In this document: positions 59,554 to 64,000 of the stretch, piece after piece
How the letters are laid out: each line of letters opens with the position of its first letter
How positions within the stretch are numbered: position 1 is the stretch's first letter
Origin: Hordeum vulgare subsp. vulgare
Lineage: Eukaryota; Streptophyta; Magnoliopsida; Poales; Poaceae
Length of the DNA: 64,000 bases
Assembly: GCF_904849725.1 (NCBI RefSeq)
Contig: NC_058520.1
Location: forward strand, 318,381,186-318,445,185
Direction: 5' to 3'
Position numbers and translations under genes: made by a program
The notes under the pieces: generated by a model
The model's database searches: none
What the model was told of the DNA's origin: nothing
The model's input: only the letters and a program-made list of their open reading frames with translations

Positions 59554-60951
59554 CTATTTTTCATGAGGTTGTCTACCAAACTTGGAGAAATTGAACTCAT
59601 GTGACACACCTTCAAAGCCAACAGTGACAGTTTGCTTCTCGGAGTCAATATGAGCATTGACAGTATTAAGAAAAGGTCTACGAAATATGATGGGACAGAA
59701 GCTATCTTGTGCGGTAGCAAGAAAAAGGAAATCAGCAAGATACTTTCTTTTACCACACAAGACTTCAACATCCCTAACAATTCCCACAGGGCAGATAGTA
59801 TCTCTATTGGCAAGCTGAATAGTGACATCAATAGGCTCTATCTCAATAGGTGCAATCTCATCTTTGACTTCATCATATAAGGATTGAGGTATTGCACTTA
59901 CACTAGCACCCAAGTCACATAAACCATGATAACAATGATCTCCTATCTTAACAGAAACCACAGGCATGCCAACAACAGGCCTATGTTTGTCTCTAACATG
60001 AGGGTTAGCAATTCTAGCAACATCTTCACAAAAGTGAATATTATATCCCTCAACTTCTTCAGACAGAAGATCTTTGATAATAGCAATGCTAGCTTCAACT
60101 ATAATTTTCTCAAGGGGTTTAGGTGTTCTGATATAGCCTCTACGTATCACAGTTGAAGCTTTAGAATAATCCTTTATCCTAACAGGGAAAGGTGGTTTCT
60201 CAATGTAAACACTGGGAACCATAGGATCATTATAGACAATGACTCTCTCTTCAACTGGAGTGGGTTTAACTACATTAACTTCTAAAGGAGGATGATATTT
60301 AAACCACTTCTCTTTGGGGAGATCAATATGAGCATCAAAGGATTCACACAATGAAGCTACTATCTCAGAGTCAAGTCCATACTTAGCGCTAAAGTCACAA
60401 AAAGTATTTGTCTCAACAAAGGATTTAACGCAATCAAATGTGAAATTCATACCTGACTCCTTACCTTCTTCAAGCTCCCAATCTTCAGAGTTGCATTTAA
60501 TTCTCTCCAATAAATTCCTTTTGAAGTCAATGTCTCTCTTCATAAAAGAACCGGTACAAGAAGTGTCAAGCATGGTGCGATCATCATGAGAAAGCCGAGC
60601 ATAGAAGTTCTGAATGATAATTTCTCTCGAGAGCTCATGATTGGGGCATGAATATAGCATTGATTTAAGCCTCCCCCAAGCTTGAGCGGTGCTTATTCTA
60701 TCACGAGGCCAAAAATTGTAAATATAATTCCGATCACGATGTACTAAATGCATAGGACAAAACTTTTGATGAAATTCCAATTTCAACCGATTGTAGTCCC
60801 ATGATCCAGTATCATCACATAGCCTATACCATGTCAACGCCTTATCCTTAAAAGATAAAGGAAAGTCCTTATTCTTGACCTCATCCTCGGGCACACATGC
60901 AAGGTTAAATAAACCACAAACCTCATCTACATAGATCAGATGCAAGTGCAA
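59554..60951 (-). pseudogene. Y gag (N-terminus missing) and protease
   Basis: An open frame of about 465 codons. Gag core: FPLSFKDKALTWYRLCDDTG, then FHQKFCPMHLVHRDRNYIYN and SCPNHELSREIIIQNFYARL. A linker with SEDWELEEGKES follows, then the protease with CDLGASVSAIPQSLY and CPIIFRRPFLNTVNAHIDS. The usual GRPF motif reads RRPF. The frame is shared with RT, separated by one TAG at 59554. The beginning is fused to LTR sequence at about 60951, so the first part of gag, the leader and the primer site are deleted. Confidence 0.88.
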
Positions 60952-62257
60952 CAATCCCTTTTGTAGCAAGGGACAAGCCTGAACAAAGTCTTAGAAGAGG
61001 AAAAACGCTCCCGAGGACACACGAGAATTTTTATCCTGCTAGTTTCATCATGTTCATATGATTCACGTTCGTTACTTTGATAGTTTGATATGTGGGTGGA
61101 CCGGTGCTTGGTACTGCCCTTACTTGGACAAGCATCCCACTTATGATTAACCCCTCTCGCAAGCATCCGCAACAACGAAAGAAGAATTAAGACAAAGTCT
61201 AACCACAACATTAAACTAGAGGATCCAAATCAGCCCCTTACGAAGTAACGCATAAACTAGGGTTTAAGCTTCTGTCACTCTAGCAACCCATCATCTACTT
61301 ACTAGTTCCCAATGCCTTCCTCTAGGCCGAAATAATGGTGAAGTGTTATGTAGTCGACGTTCACATAACACCACTAGAAGAAAAACAACATACAACATAT
61401 CAAAGTACCGAACGAATACCAAATTCACATGACTATTATTAGCATGACTTATCTCATGTCCTCGGGAACAATAGTAACTACTCACAAAGCATAATCATAA
61501 TCATGATCAGAGGTGTAATGAGTAGCATCAAGGATCTGAACATAAACTCTTCCACCAAGTAATCCAACTAGCATCAACTACAAAGAGTAATCAACACTAC
61601 TAGCAACCTTACAAGTACCAATCGGAGTCGCGAGACTGAGATTGGTTACAAGAGATGAACTAGCGTTTGGAGATGAGATGGTGCTGATGAAGATGTTGAT
61701 GGAGATGAGTCCCCTCAGATGAGAGGAGTGTTGGTGATGACGATGGCGACGATTTCCCCCTCTAGGAAGGAAGTTTCCCCGGCACGATCGTCCTGCCGGA
61801 GCTCTAGATTGGTTCTGCTCAAGTTCCGCCTCGCGGCTGCGGCGAAACCACGAAAAAGCTCCCCTCTGATTCTTTTCCTGGACGAAACCCTCCATATAGC
61901 AAAAGAGGGGGGCCAGTGGGCTGCCCACAAGCCCCCATGGCGCGGCCTGGGGGGTGGCCGTGCCGTGCAGGTTTGTGGGCACCCCCTGGTGCCCCTCCGG
62001 CACTTCTTCGGCCCAGTATTTTTTATATATTGGGAAAAAATCTCTGTTGATTTTCACGGTGTTTGGAGTTGCGCAGAATAGGTATCTCAACTTTGCTCCA
62101 CTTTCAGGCCAGAATTCTAGTTGCCGGTATTCTCCCTCTTCATGTAAACCTTGCAAAATAAGAGAGAAAAGGCATAAGAATAGTACCGTGAAGTGAAATA
62201 ACAGCCAAAGAAGCGACAAATATCAACATGAAAACATGACGCAAAATGGACGTATCA
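60952..62257 (-). repeat. 5' LTR of element Y, missing its inner end
   Basis: Homology to the 3' LTR starts at caatcccttttgtagcaagg (60952), which equals about 52799 in the other copy. About 200 bp of the LTR inner end are lost together with the primer site. The outer end aatggacgtatca (62245-62257) is intact and followed by GCGAT. Confidence 0.88.
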
Positions 62258-62262
62258 GCGAT

Positions 62263-62746
62263 GCAGATCATGGTCTTGCACATATTACGTCCTGATCATC
62301 GTAGGTGAAGGTGGCATAACTCCGGAACACTGTCGAGGGTGTCGCCATCTTCTGGGTCTCGATGTCCTTGTTCCTCATGGAGGTACTTTTGTTGGTGTCG
62401 TCTGGTCGTAGCGTTGCCACCCTTCTCCTCCAAGTACGTGGGTGGTCGCTTGGAAAGGTTGCTTCCTTCCGAGTTACCCACGAGGATTTCATGTAATCCG
62501 TTGATCAGGGGGCATAAGGGTGCTATCGACCATTTGCAGGTTTTGAAAAATCAGAGGAGGGAAGTAAAGAAAATAAGGGTGGAAGTGTTAAGGCAAAAAC
62601 CTTCGTTTCCTTTGAAAAATTTAGGAGAGGAGAGAAAGATACATGTTTTGCAAGTACTTTTGAACGGTCTGGAAAACAGTTTGTCCTAACTAACGTTCGT
62701 GCTAACTAAGGGCTTCCTACAGTCAGGATCGCTCTGATACCACCTC
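62263..62746 (-). other. W interior, 5' end with tRNA-Met primer site
   Basis: 62731-62742 is gctctgatacca, the complement of TGGTATCAGAGC, 4 bases from the LTR. The remaining 460 bases show no gene. Confidence 0.75.
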
Positions 62747-64000
62747 TATGGGGACCCCGACTTAAGAGTCGAGATCACCGAATGAAGGTGCTCATTGATC
62801 CCAGAGATCAATGCTCACCGAACACACAGAAACTGAATAACAAGAGTCATATAACCATACATACCGTTTGATACAATAAATGACCATTGCGGTCAAGTCT
62901 TACATATATAGGGCCTTGAAGGCCAGCACACCAAACTTGACCAATAGCGGAGATATTGGTCGAAAGCGTTAACCCATGCCATGAGCCTTAACCTACACAC
63001 ATTCTGACTGGGAAGCGTCCTAGCTCGCAGGAATGTCAGCAAGTTACTCCTCACCATTTCCTGTTTTCTCATACCTGGTCAATGAAATAACCAGTGGAAA
63101 TCCAATGAGTACTTTGAATATACTCGCAAGCAGCCCAAGATGTGGAACAAGGTAATAAAGGAACATGAACTAGCATAAGAATGCAACCTTTGCCGAAAGC
63201 AGGTTTTTCTTTAATTGCACTAACATGGTCAAGTGTAGGTATAATCATGCATCATAAGGTAGATGGTAATCATAAGAACACGTTACAGATATCAACATAT
63301 CTGCTAAGGGATGAACACCTCAGGTTCACCCTATATCCCAAGTCATCGGACTTGACAATATCGTCTTTCTCAACCACACACAAACACAAACACACACACA
63401 CACACACTTGGTTTATGCGAAAACGAATGTACGTAGTTTAAGCAGCACCACCCAACTATCCTTGACCGCTGACACGACAATTTGAATAGTTTGACACTCT
63501 GCAGAAGTTGTACGATGTACCCACGAGATCCGGGAAACTCCCGTGCCATCCACGACTCACGGTATATAACATACCCGAGGTAAGTACCCGATCATTGCCT
63601 TGCCCCTGACGACACTAGACAAAGATTCCACTCGATTGGTACCCAGCCCACATGATGTACGTCCTATGAGCACCAACTCTAGACCGTATCATCCATGCGG
63701 GGACCAACAGTGTGCCCAGAATACGTAAAAACAGCATAGTCGACCTACCTGGTACGACCCCGTCACAAGAGTGACCATATCACTCCCGCCACTAGTAATG
63801 CGAGATCTTTGCTTGCACCGACCAAAGTAATCAACAAAGCCCTGCCCCATAAAGGGGTATCGTGGTCGCACATGTAAGGTTGGGACGGTAGAAACATCAT
63901 AAATCTAATCCCATTTCCGAAACAACTCAGACAAAACCTTTCTGGTACACCACTTCTTTCTCAAGTGGTCATCCAGCTCAACACCCTCACCCTCGGGTAT
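62747..64000 (-). repeat. 5' LTR of element W, partial
   Basis: Starts tatggggacccc, where tgtggggacccc is expected (a mutated terminal base). It continues out of the window. It contains a CA microsatellite near 63376-63408. The alignment with 10407 onward runs through all 1254 bases visible. Confidence 0.88.

Larger units (their letters stand above)
34273..62257 (-). mobile_element. Athila-type gypsy element Y (Fatima-like), carrying X and Z
   Basis: Target duplication GCGAT is at 34268-34272 and 62258-62262. The 3' LTR is 34273-34296 plus 52614-54113 (split by X). The interior is 54114-60951 and a truncated 5' LTR is 60952-62257. Without X and Z the element is about 9.67 kb. The RT type (FMDDFSVYG) and the gag-protease sequence are those of the Athila lineage. 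LTR text (cgtagtcctttcgataagtaa, aatggacgtatca) resembles the abundant Triticeae Fatima-like LTRs. LTR divergence is about 11 in 245 by eye (4.5%). The 5' end is damaged: the primer site and gag N-terminus are missing. Confidence 0.92.
10407..64000 (-). mobile_element. Long-LTR gypsy-type element W (minus strand), interior non-coding, host of three insertions
   Basis: W consists of a 3' LTR (10407-15352), interior pieces 15353-15955, 17770-19085, 33102-34272 and 62263-62746, and a 5' LTR starting at 62747 and leaving the window. Its polypurine tract and a tRNA-Met-type primer site flank the LTRs in the right places. The interior, about 3.6 kb after removing insertions, has no gag, protease, RT, integrase or chromodomain that I can recognise. 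LTR ends and the last 40 bases before the 3' LTR match element V closely, so W looks like a non-autonomous relative that would need V-type proteins. Inserted in it are an Angela-type solo LTR, V and Y. Confidence 0.82.

Noticed and set aside
1..64000. Search for a host gene, tRNA, rRNA or captured cellular gene
   Set aside because: Every coding-like stretch was assigned to a transposable element, and the gaps show no convincing exon structure. A short non-coding RNA cannot be excluded without searches.

Overview
The window is intergenic DNA from a large grass genome and is built entirely of nested transposable elements. A Triticeae host (wheat, barley, rye or Aegilops) is the best reading. 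The main reasons are a complete LTR of the Angela/WIS/BARE-1 Copia group, a CACTA element with TTTGCCGT subterminal repeats, and Athila-, Tekay/Del- and Tat-type Ty3/gypsy elements stacked inside one another. No host gene, tRNA, rRNA or CRISPR array is visible. Family names are from memory of motifs and were not checked against a database.

Layout. (1) 1-9010 is the right-hand part of a CACTA transposon: the decayed end of a TNP2-type transposase, a seven-exon second gene (Transposase_24-like), a 4-kb array of ~0.4-kb purine/pyrimidine units, an AT-rich spacer, and subterminal repeats ending in CACTA. (2) 9011-10406 is the gag start, primer-binding site and LTR of a minus-strand gypsy element (called U here), broken by both neighbours. 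(3) 10407-64000 is a minus-strand element W with very long LTRs (4.9 kb) and about 3.6 kb of non-coding interior. W has received three insertions: an Angela-type solo LTR (15956-17764, TSD TTCCC), a full-length plus-strand Tekay-type chromovirus V (19086-33096, TSD CCTGC), and a minus-strand Athila-type element Y (34273-62257, TSD GCGAT). (4) Y carries element X in its 3' LTR (34297-52608, TSD GGGAT/CGGAT), and X carries the Tat-type element Z (37635-47665, TSD TAAGT).

The breakpoints can be read to the base from the target-site duplications. By-eye LTR divergence falls from the outside of the nest inward: W ~8%, V ~7%, Y ~4.5%, X ~4%, Z 8/488 = 1.6%. This agrees with the insertion order.

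The parts most worth a second look are: the multi-exon plus-strand gene inside Z, which has its own TATA box and runs antisense to gag-pol; Z's clean loss of protease-RT-RNase H while its integrase stays open; an 11-copy 71-bp array between Z's convergent genes; four tandem 44-bp LTR-end/primer-site modules in X; an extra ORF ahead of gag in V; the possibility that W is a non-coding relative of V; and the hairpin-forming array inside the CACTA element.
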